Below, in pieces: positions 1-8,251 of a DNA stretch of 11,443 bases. The DNA is from Acidobacteriota bacterium (GTDB taxonomy: Bacteria; Acidobacteriota; Thermoanaerobaculia; Gp7-AA8): contig QHVY01000198.1 of the NCBI GenBank assembly GCA_003223695.1, positions 1-11,443 on the forward strand. Reading direction: 5' to 3'. Below the pieces are notes generated by a model. It worked only from the letters and a program-made list of their open reading frames with translations, was not told the origin of the DNA and did no database searches. The translations under genes and the position numbers were made by a program. Position 1 is the stretch's first letter. The number at the start of each line of letters is the position of its first letter.

Positions 1-603
1 CATGATCTGATATCCGCGCGCATTGGGATGGATCTCGTCACTCTTCAGCGAGGGATCAGTGATGATGCCCCGCAACAAGCGGGGAATGAGCAGGCATCCT
101 TCTTCGCTGGCCACTCGCTCATACATCTTTTCGTAGTTGGCGCTCAGACTCGGAAAATTGAATCCGAGGAGGATGACCATCGCGTCCCCGGCGTGGATCT
201 TATGAATTATGGTTCGCAGGTTTGTTTCTGTTGTGGAGATCTCCACGCCGCGCAGGAAATCGTTGCCGCCGAGGCCGACGATGACGATGCGAGGATCGTG
301 AGAGAGCACATCATTTTCAATTCGCGCCAGCGCCATTTCAGCCGTGTCTCCGCTCACACCGGCATTGACAACCTGTATGCCGATGAGACTCGAGAGTCGC
401 GACGGATAATCTTCGCCTGCTGATGCGCCGTAGCCGGCGGTCAAAGAATCGCCGAACGCGATGACGTTCGTGCCGCGCGACTGAAGGTTCGTGACTTTCG
501 AATACGGCGATGGCCACAGCGCCCAGATGAGGAGCAAGACAACGGCGGCCGCAGCGGACGCAGTTTTCCAATTTATTCGCGAACTATTGCCGAGCGGAAC
601 CAC
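1..603 (-). CDS. SGNH/GDSL-family esterase or lipase, membrane-anchored, C-terminus cut by window edge
   Basis: The reading frame gives 201 residues and continues past the left edge. All SGNH hydrolase blocks are visible: FGDSLTAG with the nucleophile Ser53, Gly82 in NAGVSGD, GGND with Asn114, and DEIH with Asp189 and His192 of the triad. This resembles the TesA/lysophospholipase L1 branch, whose members hydrolyse ester or thioester bonds of acyl chains. Residues about 15-30 are hydrophobic (ending VVLLLIWALW), which suggests an N-terminal anchor or uncleaved signal with the catalytic domain in the periplasm. No ATG precedes the GDSL block. The GTG at 603 is the best start and overlaps the upstream gene by 20 bases. 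It is the last visible gene of the minus-strand run beginning with the TonB receptor. The family is certain, the substrate is not visible, and the exact start is uncertain. Confidence 0.88.
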   Translation of the reverse strand, partial: MVPLGNSSRINWKTASAAAAVVLLLIWALWPSPYSKVTNLQSRGTNVIAFGDSLTAGYGASAGEDYPSRLSSLIGIQVVNAGVSGDTAEMALARIENDVLSHDPRIVIVGLGGNDFLRGVEISTTETNLRTIIHKIHAGDAMVILLGFNFPSLSANYEKMYERVASEEGCLLIPRLLRGIITDPSLKSDEIHPNARGYQIM

Positions 604-1012
604 GCGACATCCACGTCCCTACACCAAGACATACCGCAATGAGGGCGGAGAACACAGCTGGCGGAAGAGAGAAATAAATCAAGCTCAGTACCAGGCTGGC
701 CAATTGAACGGCGAACAAGCTCCAACCGATGCTCGTGACTGCTTGAGGCGCTCGAATTGTCATAGAGGAAATCTGCCACGCGAGTACGGCAGAGAACAGA
801 AGATACGCAGTCACGAAAAGGCCAAACCCGATGTAGAAGCCGCCGTAACTGAATGACCCGCCTCCGACGCGAAAGTGAACATTGTTCATTGCATCGCGTA
901 CCGCGAGACCTTCCGGCGTCGGCGGTTTGAAATGCAGAAACCCGAATGTGTGGCCTAACGCGAAGAGCACGAGCAGCACCGATGCGATTCGAAATAGCAG
1001 GGACGCCTTCAT
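584..1012 (-). CDS. LIC_13387-type small integral membrane protein
   Basis: This encodes a 142-residue hydrophobic protein with four probable membrane helices at about residues 4-26, 58-80, 94-113 and 116-134. The N-terminal stretch ending LFALGHTFGF, followed by a polar loop and YGGFYIGFGL, matches what I remember of small membrane proteins named after Leptospira LIC_13387. No biochemical function is known to me. The ATG at 1012 is chosen because it overlaps the esterase stop as ATGA and has a purine-rich GGAAGGGGAA directly upstream. A longer frame beginning nine codons earlier lies inside the esterase gene and is less likely. It sits between two hydrolases in the operon, so it may assist their membrane-side role, but that is inference. 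Confidence 0.75.
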   Translation of the reverse strand: MKASLLFRIASVLLVLFALGHTFGFLHFKPPTPEGLAVRDAMNNVHFRVGGGSFSYGGFYIGFGLFVTAYLLFSAVLAWQISSMTIRAPQAVTSIGWSLFAVQLASLVLSLIYFSLPPAVFSALIAVCLGVGTWMSRGSARQ

Positions 1013-1881
1013 TTCCCCTTCCCAATTGTACGCAGCCAAGCCGACGTTTCTTCGAGCGCGCGATCTGCGAGAGGTGAGATCGACACCGCCTCAAGAAATG
1101 AATGAACTGCGCCGCGATAGAGGTTGAGCTCTGTTGCGACGCCTGCCGCTCGCAAGCGATCCGCAAGTTGAAAGCTCTGTTCGGTGAGAAGATCGAACTC
1201 CGGCACGACGAGAAGCGCGGGCGGCAACCCGCGCAGATCGGCGCGTAGCGGGCAGACAAGAGGATCCTCCGCGTCGCGATCGTCGCGCAGATAGTTGCGC
1301 CAGAAACTCTCCATCTCTTCGCTCGTTAGCATATTGCCCGAACCGCCAAAGCGCTCGCGTGCCTCCGCGGACGATGACCGCTCGAAGACTCCGTAGTTCA
1401 GCAGCATGGCGCGTACGAGTCTCCCCTGCCCCTCGTCACGAACTTGAATGCATGCCGCAATGGCCAGGTTTACTCCCGCGGAATCGCCGCCGATCGCAAG
1501 AATCACTCCGCGTTCGCCGAAAAATTTGACAACGCTGACGACCTGCTCGAGTGCGATGGGATACTTCGCTTCCGGCGACAGCGCGTAATCGACGCCGATG
1601 ACAATCATGCCGGCGCGCGACGCATATTCGCGCATCAGCCGATCGTGCGTGTCGAGACTGAACATCGTCCAGCCGCCGCCATGTAAATAGATGAGAGCGC
1701 GCTCCCCGGCGTTCGGACAGTGGCCATAGCAGCGAATGCGAACGCCGGCGACGTTCATCTCGGCCGCCGCGATCTTCGGCCCGCCTCGAGCCCACGGGGC
1801 CCGTACCTCCTCGGCGATACGCCGCGCCTCGACAGGCGACTTGGCGGATAAATCGCCGTGCTGCGCCCACGCGGCGCTCAT
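1009..1881 (-). CDS. Alpha/beta-hydrolase of the hormone-sensitive lipase (HSL) family, probable carboxylesterase
   Basis: The predicted protein has 290 residues and a full HSL-type (family IV esterase) signature. HGGGW at residues 67-71 forms the oxyanion hole, GDSAG at 132-136 holds the nucleophile Ser134, Asp230 is in VPEFDLLTE, and His260 is in GAVHSF. Such enzymes hydrolyse short acyl esters and related bonds in the cytoplasm. No signal peptide is visible. It lies 32 bases after the TonB receptor stop and overlaps the next gene by four bases, so it is probably co-transcribed. A receptor-linked esterase could hydrolyse the imported ligand, as siderophore esterases do, although no known siderophore esterase was recognised. 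The first ATG is at 1881, but homology-like sequence IPPDIRRFVDE runs in frame upstream to a CTG (1917) or ATT (1914) overlapping the receptor stop, so the true start may be non-canonical. Confidence 0.9.
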   Translation of the reverse strand: MSAAWAQHGDLSAKSPVEARRIAEEVRAPWARGGPKIAAAEMNVAGVRIRCYGHCPNAGERALIYLHGGGWTMFSLDTHDRLMREYASRAGMIVIGVDYALSPEAKYPIALEQVVSVVKFFGERGVILAIGGDSAGVNLAIAACIQVRDEGQGRLVRAMLLNYGVFERSSSAEARERFGGSGNMLTSEEMESFWRNYLRDDRDAEDPLVCPLRADLRGLPPALLVVPEFDLLTEQSFQLADRLRAAGVATELNLYRGAVHSFLEAVSISPLADRALEETSAWLRTIGKGK

Positions 1882-1913
1882 TTCATCGACGAAACGGCGG
1901 ATGTCGGGCGGAA

Positions 1914-4271
1914 TCAGAAGTGATATCGCGCGGTGGCGATCACCTTTCTCGCCAGTCCATAATTGCAGTACGAAGGCGATGTGCAAACCGCTACGTAAGT
2001 TTTGTCCGCGAGATTCGTGCCGCTGACCTGCAACTCTACGTTGCGCCACAGATAGCGCACCGACCCATCGAGCAGCGTGTACGACGGCACCTCGATCGTG
2101 TTTGCCGCATCGCCCGCGCGCGAGCCGATGAAGCGGACGCCTGCGCCAAATCCGAGTCCGGCGAGCGCTCCGCCGACCAGCGTGTACTCCGCGGCAACGG
2201 AAAAGAGTTGGTCCGGTGCGAGCGGTGGCCGTTTTCCGAGCGCTGTGGGATCAGTGGTGCGAGTCACCGTCTGGTCGAGATGCGAATACGCGGCGTTGAA
2301 GTTGAGCGTCGAAACGAGGTTGCCGACGGCTTCCACTTCGTAGCCGCGAGAGCGAATCTCGCCCTGCTGCACCGAGTTGAACGGATGGTTAGGGTCGGGC
2401 ACCTGAACATTTGTCTGCGTGATCTGGAAGACGTCAGCGGTCAGAAAGCTGTTAGAGCCCTTCGGCTGATATTTCACGCCGCCCTCAATCTGCTTGCCCT
2501 CCGTCGGCACGAATGGTTGACCGGAAAAGCTCACACCGGTGACCGGCAGGAACGACGTCGAATAGCTCGCGTACGGCGCCAATCCAATTTCGCTCAGATA
2601 CGTTAGACCGACGCGTTCGGTGAATTTGGTTGGCGACTGCTTCGTCTTGGTTCCTCCGATGCGGTCGTCGGTGGTGATATCCGTCGAATCGTGGCGTCCC
2701 GCCAGCGTGAGCACCCATCGCGGGCCGATCTTCATGTGGTCCTGAAGATAGAGGCCTAACAGCGACACCGGCTGGCGTGTGTTGTAGTAAGTGAAAAGAG
2801 CGGGAATCGCCGCGCCATAGACGGGATGAAAGATGTCGATCGACGGCGCAACTGCGAATCCGCTGACGATCGTCGAACGCGACTTCGAATAATCCACACC
2901 GAAGAGAACGGAATGCTCAACAATGCCTGTTTTCGCCCTCATTGAAGCATTCGTGTCCATTGTGAAGAGCTTGAGGTCGAGGGAGTTGCCGAAGGCGAAT
3001 CGGTTGAGCGTCCGCAGATCGTCCTGCAGCCCGCCTCCGAACGCGGTGTTGCCGTTGTAATAGATACTCGAGTAGCGGAGCGTGTTGCGCACTGTCCACG
3101 TGTCATTGAGGCGATCCTCGAAGAGGCTGCCGCCTGACCACTGCGTGCGATGAAAGAAATCGTAACCCGGCTCGCCGGTGAATGTATCGCGCGGGATTTT
3201 CCCATTTGGATTCGGTCTGAATGTTCCCTGAGACGGAAGGAACTGACTCCAGCCGGTTTTATCCTTTTGATAGTCGCCGAGGATCGTCCAGGTGATCTGT
3301 GATGAGGGATTCCAAGTCAGCCCGGGTGCAACGAACCAACGATCATCAGGAACGAATTTCACTTGGGTGTCGCTACGACGATAAAGCCCGGTAAGCCGGT
3401 AGCGCAGCGAGCCATCAGGATCTAACGGTCCGCCGAAGTCCGCTGCGACCTGGCGCCGATCAAACGACCCGTAATTCAGAACGAGCTCGCGAAGCGGCCG
3501 GCTCGGCGGCCGTTTCGTGACCAGATTGACGAGACCGCCGGGCTGGTTCTGACCGTAGAGGACCGAGCTCGGACCCTTGACGATATCGACCTCCTGAATC
3601 ATGTACGGATCGATCTGGCCGGAGACATTTCCGCTTTGCCAACGGGAGTTGTCGCGACAGAGGCCGTACGTCGACTGATCGAAGCCGCGGATGTTGATCC
3701 AGTCGTAGCGGGTCTCGGTTCCGTACGTGTCGACGTCGACACCGCCTGTGTAGCGAATCGCCTCGTTGACCGTCTGCACATTGCGCGAAGTCAGTTGATC
3801 CTGCGTCACGACGGATACGGATTGCGGGATCTCGATGAGCGGCGCATCCGTTTTCGTCGCACTCGTCGACGATCCGGCGAAGAAACCGCCGGGCTCCGTG
3901 ACAGTGATGATGCTGCTGTACGTGCCGGTTTGCAGAGTGAAGTCTCGCTGCTGCGGCTGAGTCAACTGCACGGTCTCCGCCGCCATGTCGAATCCCGGCG
4001 CGTTGACCTCGATCAGATACGAACCCGCCGGCGCGGTGAGACGATATGTTCCATCGCCCGTGGTGCGAGCATCCTGGCGAAAGTTCCCGCAACGCAGCGC
4101 GAGGCTGGCGCCGACCAGCGGCGCTCCGCTCGGATCAGCAACTTTTCCGGAGAGCGACACGCGTGGCGCCGCGGGATCCGGACGGCACGACTCGACGAAC
4201 GAAACCGGCTTCTGCGCGATGGCGATCGCCGGAAGCATGCATGCCAGCAGAACAGTGATGGAGAATCTCAT
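1914..4271 (-). CDS. TonB-dependent outer-membrane receptor, ferric-siderophore type
   Basis: This encodes 785 residues, the usual size for a TonB-dependent siderophore receptor (FhuA/FpvA-like group). A signal peptide covers about residues 1-19 (MRFSITVLLACMLPAIAIA). A carboxypeptidase-regulatory-like beta-sandwich follows at about 38-92 (SGKVADPSGAPLVGASL). A TonB-box-like ITVTEP lies near 122, and the plug runs from about 142 to 255 with IPQSVSVVTQDQL and GPSSVLYGQNQPGGLVN. The rest is a 22-strand barrel ending in ATARYHF, with the terminal Phe needed for barrel assembly. It imports an iron chelate or similar bulky ligand using TonB-ExbBD energy. It is the first gene of the minus-strand run, followed by two hydrolases and a small membrane protein, and faces the PaiB/MocR operon. 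The ATG at 4271 is chosen over a TTG two codons upstream because AAGGAG lies 7 bases before it. Confidence 0.95.
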   Translation of the reverse strand: MRFSITVLLACMLPAIAIAQKPVSFVESCRPDPAAPRVSLSGKVADPSGAPLVGASLALRCGNFRQDARTTGDGTYRLTAPAGSYLIEVNAPGFDMAAETVQLTQPQQRDFTLQTGTYSSIITVTEPGGFFAGSSTSATKTDAPLIEIPQSVSVVTQDQLTSRNVQTVNEAIRYTGGVDVDTYGTETRYDWINIRGFDQSTYGLCRDNSRWQSGNVSGQIDPYMIQEVDIVKGPSSVLYGQNQPGGLVNLVTKRPPSRPLRELVLNYGSFDRRQVAADFGGPLDPDGSLRYRLTGLYRRSDTQVKFVPDDRWFVAPGLTWNPSSQITWTILGDYQKDKTGWSQFLPSQGTFRPNPNGKIPRDTFTGEPGYDFFHRTQWSGGSLFEDRLNDTWTVRNTLRYSSIYYNGNTAFGGGLQDDLRTLNRFAFGNSLDLKLFTMDTNASMRAKTGIVEHSVLFGVDYSKSRSTIVSGFAVAPSIDIFHPVYGAAIPALFTYYNTRQPVSLLGLYLQDHMKIGPRWVLTLAGRHDSTDITTDDRIGGTKTKQSPTKFTERVGLTYLSEIGLAPYASYSTSFLPVTGVSFSGQPFVPTEGKQIEGGVKYQPKGSNSFLTADVFQITQTNVQVPDPNHPFNSVQQGEIRSRGYEVEAVGNLVSTLNFNAAYSHLDQTVTRTTDPTALGKRPPLAPDQLFSVAAEYTLVGGALAGLGFGAGVRFIGSRAGDAANTIEVPSYTLLDGSVRYLWRNVELQVSGTNLADKTYVAVCTSPSYCNYGLARKVIATARYHF

Positions 4272-4278
4272 GCTCAAG

Positions 4279-4284
4279 CTCCTT
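4279..4284 (-). promoter_or_regulatory. Ribosome binding site of the TonB receptor
   Basis: AAGGAG on the minus strand lies 7 bases before the ATG at 4271. It is only one base from the alternative TTG at 4277, so it decides the start in favour of the ATG. Confidence 0.8.
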
Positions 4285-4304
4285 CACCCGATGTCTTGAT
4301 TGCC

Positions 4305-4315
4305 GAGCAATGCTC
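4305..4315. promoter_or_regulatory. Perfect 11-bp palindrome GAGCAATGCTC, candidate operator
   Basis: The half sites GAGCA and TGCTC are exact reverse complements around one central base. The site is 34 bases upstream of the receptor start and so overlaps its likely 5' untranslated region or promoter. The palindrome is short enough to arise by chance. Confidence 0.3.
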
Positions 4316-4439
4316 CCATCGGAGTTGGTATCCCGCAAGAGCCAGTTTTTTAGCTATTGATGGTGCCAGGCTGGACTCATGGATGTCTCCATTTCTGGGC
4401 CTTTACTGTGACCAGCGCCGACTGCAGAATGGGCAACCC

Positions 4440-5075
4440 ATGTTTGTGCGGCCCTGCTGGCGCCCTCAATCTCTGGACCAGGCGTATCAAATCATCGACG
4501 AGAACCTTTGGGCGCTGCTGGTCAATAACGGCGACGACGGACCGCTGGTGACAAATCTTCCGCTGCTTCTCGATCGCACCAAAGGTCCATTTGGTACGCT
4601 CCTTGGGCACCTCGCTCGCGCAAACGAGCACGCCGTCGCGCTCTTTGCGGCGACTGCGCCGACGCTCGCCGTTTTCCACGGTCCCTACTCTTACGTCACG
4701 CCGTCGTGGTATCCGAATCGCGACATGCCCGGCACGTACTACTACATTGCCATTCACTGTTACGGCCGCATCCGCGCGCAGGATGACGCGGAGCTCGAAG
4801 CGACATTAAAAATTCTGAATGACCGGATGGAGCAACCGATCGCTGGAGGTTGGAGAATGGATGAAGTGCCGCGCTCGGAGATCACGCGGCGTTTGCCGTC
4901 GATCGCCGGCTTCGAGCTGGAGATCGAGCGCCTCGAGGCGAAGTTCAAATTGGGACAGGACGAGCCGCGAAAAGATGCCCTGGCCGTTGCCGATCGATTG
5001 TTGGCATCGCGGGATGCATCGCAACGCCAGCTCGGCGATGCTGTACGGCGAGCGAACATCGGCCGAACTGATTGA
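4440..5075 (+). CDS. PaiB-family FMN-binding protein (FMN-binding negative transcriptional regulator family)
   Basis: The 211-residue protein has the PaiB pattern. NLPLLLD lies at 39-45, GTLLGHLARAN at 52-62, GPYSYVTPSWYP at 81-92, and the KFKLGQ block near 168-173. The family has a split-barrel flavin-binding fold like pyridoxamine-phosphate oxidases. Bacillus subtilis PaiB is linked to repression of protease and sporulation genes, but no classical DNA-binding domain is present, so an oxidoreductase or flavin-sensing role is equally possible. The start at 4440 puts MFVRP at the position where the family usually starts with MYxP. An in-frame ATG at 4383 would add 19 residues without family support. 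It is followed after 9 bases by the MocR regulator, so the two form one transcription unit. Confidence 0.9.
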   Translation: MFVRPCWRPQSLDQAYQIIDENLWALLVNNGDDGPLVTNLPLLLDRTKGPFGTLLGHLARANEHAVALFAATAPTLAVFHGPYSYVTPSWYPNRDMPGTYYYIAIHCYGRIRAQDDAELEATLKILNDRMEQPIAGGWRMDEVPRSEITRRLPSIAGFELEIERLEAKFKLGQDEPRKDALAVADRLLASRDASQRQLGDAVRRANIGRTD

Positions 5076-5084
5076 GAAAGAGCG

Positions 5085-6515
5085 ATGCGAACTTTATCCG
5101 GCCTTTGGATTGACCGCTCGGCACGTCCGACGCTGCAGGATCAACTGGCGCGGCAAATTCGCGAGCGAATCCGAAGCGGCGACCTCGCTCCGGGCGATTC
5201 ACTGCCCTCGACACGCGATCTGGCGAGCGAGCTCAAAGTATCGCGCAACACTGCTGTCTACGCGTACGAGCGTCTGATCAGCGAGGGCTACCTGGAGTCT
5301 GCCTCGCGCACGGGTATCTTCGTCAGCCGATCGATCACCATTCCGCGCGACTCGAAGCGCCCCGTGAAGAATGCGCCGAAATCAGTCACCGCGCCGGCAC
5401 TTTTTCACGTCAGCGCGCCGCGACCGTTCCGTCCCTGCCAGCCGGACGTGGGACTTTTTCCGCTGCTCACGTGGAACCGGATGCGCGGACGCGCGTTGCG
5501 TCGCGAAGGCCGCAACATCCTGCATTACCAGGCATCGTGCATCGCCGGTCTACCGGAGCTGCGAGAGAACGTGGCCATCTATCTGCGCGACCATCGCGGC
5601 GTGCGCTGCGATTCTCATCAGGTCGTGATCACCTCGGGATCTCAACAGGCGCTCTTTCTCCTGGCGATGTTGTTACTGAAGCCGCGCGATCAGGTTTATG
5701 TCGAAGATCCTGGCTACGTCGAGGCGCGCCTCGCGTGGGCGAACGCCGGCGCGCGCATCATTTCCGGTCGCGTCGACGAGCAGGGGCTGCGCCTCCCGAA
5801 AGCGGGCAGCGGCAGGATCGCACTCATCTACACCACGCCGTCGCGTCAGTTTCCAACTGGCGTGTCACTCTCGCTCGCGCGCCGGCTCGCGTTGCTCGAC
5901 TTCGCAGCGCGCAACCGGTCGTGGATCATCGAAGACGACTACGACTCCGAGTTGCGCTACGGCGCCGCGCCGCTTCCGAGTTTGCAGAGCCTAGACGGAA
6001 GCGACCGTCTCATTTACACGGGCACATTCAGCAAAGTTCTGTTCCCCTCCCTCCGTCTCGGATACGTCGTTGTGCCGGACGCTCTGCTCGATTCTTTCAT
6101 TGAGCTCAAACACCTAAGCGACGATCACCTCCCGCTGCTCGATCAAGCCACTCTGGCGCTTTTTCTGGAGAGCGGCGCGTTCTACTCGCACATTCGTCGC
6201 TGCCGGCGCGAATACGCGGCTCGCCACGCGCTCTTCCTGCGCCTGTTCGCGCGCGCGAACCTGCCTCTAACATTCGAGCCTACGGACGGCGGCATGAACG
6301 TCGTCGGCTATCTGCCTCACGGGAGCGACGACGCAGCGTGGTCGCAGCGATTGGCCGAAGCAGGGTTCGATGTTCCGGCGCTGTCACACTACGCGATCGC
6401 GCCGGTGCGGCCGGGTCTCGTCTTCGGCTTCACCGCTTTTACCGCCGACAACTTGCGCGCTGAGTTCAAGCGGATGCATCCCGTTCTGGAGAAAGCAGCG
6501 AAGGAGCAGGCATGA
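5085..6515 (+). CDS. MocR/PdxR-type transcriptional regulator (GntR winged helix fused to PLP aminotransferase-fold domain)
   Basis: This is a 476-residue, full-length MocR-family protein. Residues about 10-80 form a GntR-type winged helix (GDSLPSTRDLASEL, SRNTAVYAYERL). A linker of about 40 residues leads to a fold-type I aminotransferase domain. Visible PLP-site elements are the phosphate-contact region at SGSQQAL, Asp284/Asp285 in EDDYDSE near the pyridine nitrogen, and the Schiff-base lysine Lys317 in GTFSKVLFP. Such proteins bind PLP and usually regulate vitamin B6, GABA, taurine or peptide-related genes rather than transaminate. The start at 5085 follows GAGAAAGAG and lies 9 bases after the PaiB-like gene. 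Its stop overlaps the peptidase start as ATGA. It probably controls its own operon and perhaps the divergent receptor operon. Confidence 0.95.
   Translation: MRTLSGLWIDRSARPTLQDQLARQIRERIRSGDLAPGDSLPSTRDLASELKVSRNTAVYAYERLISEGYLESASRTGIFVSRSITIPRDSKRPVKNAPKSVTAPALFHVSAPRPFRPCQPDVGLFPLLTWNRMRGRALRREGRNILHYQASCIAGLPELRENVAIYLRDHRGVRCDSHQVVITSGSQQALFLLAMLLLKPRDQVYVEDPGYVEARLAWANAGARIISGRVDEQGLRLPKAGSGRIALIYTTPSRQFPTGVSLSLARRLALLDFAARNRSWIIEDDYDSELRYGAAPLPSLQSLDGSDRLIYTGTFSKVLFPSLRLGYVVVPDALLDSFIELKHLSDDHLPLLDQATLALFLESGAFYSHIRRCRREYAARHALFLRLFARANLPLTFEPTDGGMNVVGYLPHGSDDAAWSQRLAEAGFDVPALSHYAIAPVRPGLVFGFTAFTADNLRAEFKRMHPVLEKAAKEQA
6501..6506 (+). promoter_or_regulatory. Ribosome binding site of the M14 peptidase inside the regulator gene
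   Basis: AAGGAG lies five bases before the ATG at 6512, within the last codons of the MocR gene. It supports the peptidase start and translational coupling with the regulator. Confidence 0.75.
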
Positions 6516-8251
6516 AGAAGTTTCTGCTCGTGCTGGCCCTGTGCACCTCCGCGAACGCGCAACCGATCGCGCTCCTACCCTTCGATCACATCCTTCGCTA
6601 CGACGAGTTGACGAAGCTCCTTCACGTGTGGGCGGACGCGCGACCGAATCTCATGCAGATCGAGAGCATCGGTACGACGCCCGAAGGCCGCCCGATCTGG
6701 TTCGTGACGCTGACGAACAAAACCACCGGCGCGGCGCTCGAGAAGCCTGCGCTCGTGATCGATGGAAACATGCACGCCACTGAGTGGAGCGGCGGTGTCG
6801 CGCCGTTGCATTTCATCTGGAAGCTGCTCAAGGACTACGGCAGCGATGAGCGCGTCACGCGTCTACTCGATACTCGCACTATCTATGTGTTGCCACGGAT
6901 GACGCCCGACGGCGTCGAGGCCACGCTAGTGCAGGGCCGATTCATCCGCTCTGTCAATCGTCCGTACCCTAACGGCCCGCTGCAGCCGGGCATCTACTCT
7001 CGCGATATCGATGGTGACGGCCGAGCAGTCTTCATGCGCTACCGCGACCCGAACGGTCCCTGGAAGCAGTATCCCGGCGATCCTCGCCTCATGGTCCCGC
7101 GTGCGCCAGACGAGACCGGCGGCGATTACTGGCGTGTGCTGCCCGAGGGAACGATTGCGGACTACAACGGGACGACGATCGCCGATGTCCCGCCGCGTGA
7201 GCCGCTCGACTTCGGCGCGAATTTTCCCGGCGATCAGGGAACCGCGCCGGTAAGCAAAACGGCAGGTCCATATCCGACTTCAGAACCCGAGGTCGCCGCG
7301 TATGTTGCGGCAATCGCGCGGCGGCCTAACATCGTTGCCCACGTGACATGTCACACCTTCGGCGGTCTCATTCTGACTCCGCCGGTAAACGTCGGTGAAC
7401 AGGTGCCAGCCACTGACCGTCATGCTTACGAGACTCTCGCCGCAAAGGGAGCCGCGCTCACCGGTTATCGCGCGATGTCCTATCTCGACCTGCGCAGCGA
7501 AGGTCGCGAGACATTTATCCCGAGCGCATTCGGATGGCTCTACAACCGCCGCGGCATCTACTCGTTCATCACCGAGTTCTGGAATCCGCTTCGCGCCGCC
7601 GGCATCTCCACCGAGAACACCACCGAATCCGCCTGGCTCTTCGGATTTCACTCGGTTGAAGACGAAATGAAGCTACTGCGCTGGAGCGACAAAGAGCTCC
7701 ACGGCGATGGATTCGTGCCGTGGCATCCGTTCAATCATCCACAGCTTGGACCGGTCGAGATCGGCGGATTCGATCTCGTTCGCTATTGGTACAACATCCC
7801 CTTCGACCGCCTCGAGAAAGAAATCGCTCCGCACACCGAATGGCTCATCTACCTGGGATTGGCGACGCCGAGGATTTCGATTCGATCGTTGTCGGCGGAG
7901 AAGGTTGGCGAGAGTCTCTGGCGCGTGCGATTGGTCGTCGAGAATAGCGGCTGGCTGCCGACGAACGGTTCGCAGCAGGCCGTCGATCAGCAAAATGTCG
8001 GCAACGTCACAGCCGAGCTGACCCTGCCATCAGGTGCTCGCCTTGTCGAAGGTGATGCGAGCCGCTCGCTCGGTCAGCTCGACGGAAGAAGCGGTCAGCG
8101 ATCGACGGCGACGTGGTGGGGATACACGCCGGGAACGCCGGATCGCGCGGTTGCCGACTGGATCATTGCCGCACCAGCCGGAGCTGTTGTTTCTGTGAAA
8201 GCAAGTCATGAGCGCGCAGGCAGCGCTCGAAGCGAGGTCGTACTTCGATGA
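6512..8251 (+). CDS. Secreted M14-family zinc carboxypeptidase
   Basis: This encodes 579 residues with a signal peptide cleaved after about residue 16 (LALCTSANA/QP). The M14 catalytic domain follows. HATEW holds zinc ligands His88 and Glu91, His281 in VTCHTFGG is the third ligand, and Glu355 in FITEFWNP is the catalytic glutamate. GTTPEGRPIW and NFPGD match conserved family positions. The last 125 residues or so look like a beta-sandwich accessory domain, common in secreted M14 enzymes. The protein probably removes C-terminal residues from peptides outside the cytoplasm. An acidic insert around DIDGDG (165-170) is a possible calcium site. It overlaps the regulator upstream and the small secreted protein downstream by four bases each. 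Cleavage specificity cannot be read from sequence. Confidence 0.93.
   Translation: MKKFLLVLALCTSANAQPIALLPFDHILRYDELTKLLHVWADARPNLMQIESIGTTPEGRPIWFVTLTNKTTGAALEKPALVIDGNMHATEWSGGVAPLHFIWKLLKDYGSDERVTRLLDTRTIYVLPRMTPDGVEATLVQGRFIRSVNRPYPNGPLQPGIYSRDIDGDGRAVFMRYRDPNGPWKQYPGDPRLMVPRAPDETGGDYWRVLPEGTIADYNGTTIADVPPREPLDFGANFPGDQGTAPVSKTAGPYPTSEPEVAAYVAAIARRPNIVAHVTCHTFGGLILTPPVNVGEQVPATDRHAYETLAAKGAALTGYRAMSYLDLRSEGRETFIPSAFGWLYNRRGIYSFITEFWNPLRAAGISTENTTESAWLFGFHSVEDEMKLLRWSDKELHGDGFVPWHPFNHPQLGPVEIGGFDLVRYWYNIPFDRLEKEIAPHTEWLIYLGLATPRISIRSLSAEKVGESLWRVRLVVENSGWLPTNGSQQAVDQQNVGNVTAELTLPSGARLVEGDASRSLGQLDGRSGQRSTATWWGYTPGTPDRAVADWIIAAPAGAVVSVKASHERAGSARSEVVLR

Larger units (their letters stand above)
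4272..4439. promoter_or_regulatory. Divergent intergenic region between receptor and PaiB/MocR operons
   Basis: This 168-bp gap must carry the promoters of both operons. It is more AT-rich than the genes, with a T-run at about 4346-4351. A loose plus-strand promoter could be TTGGTA at 4325-4330 followed 17 bases later by TTTTAG, but the match is poor and no promoter is called with confidence. A perfect short palindrome lies at 4305-4315. MocR-type regulators commonly act on divergent promoters beside their own operon, so this is the natural place to look for the binding site of the regulator encoded at 5085. Confidence 0.5.

Noticed and set aside
3636..4439. Long plus-strand open extension upstream of the PaiB-like gene
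   Set aside because: It is antisense to the receptor gene and lacks PaiB family resemblance before 4440; it is a shadow of high-GC coding sequence.
4272..4439. Fur box or other classical iron-regulated operator upstream of the receptor
   Set aside because: No sequence resembling the AT-rich GATAATGATAATC-type consensus was found in the gap.
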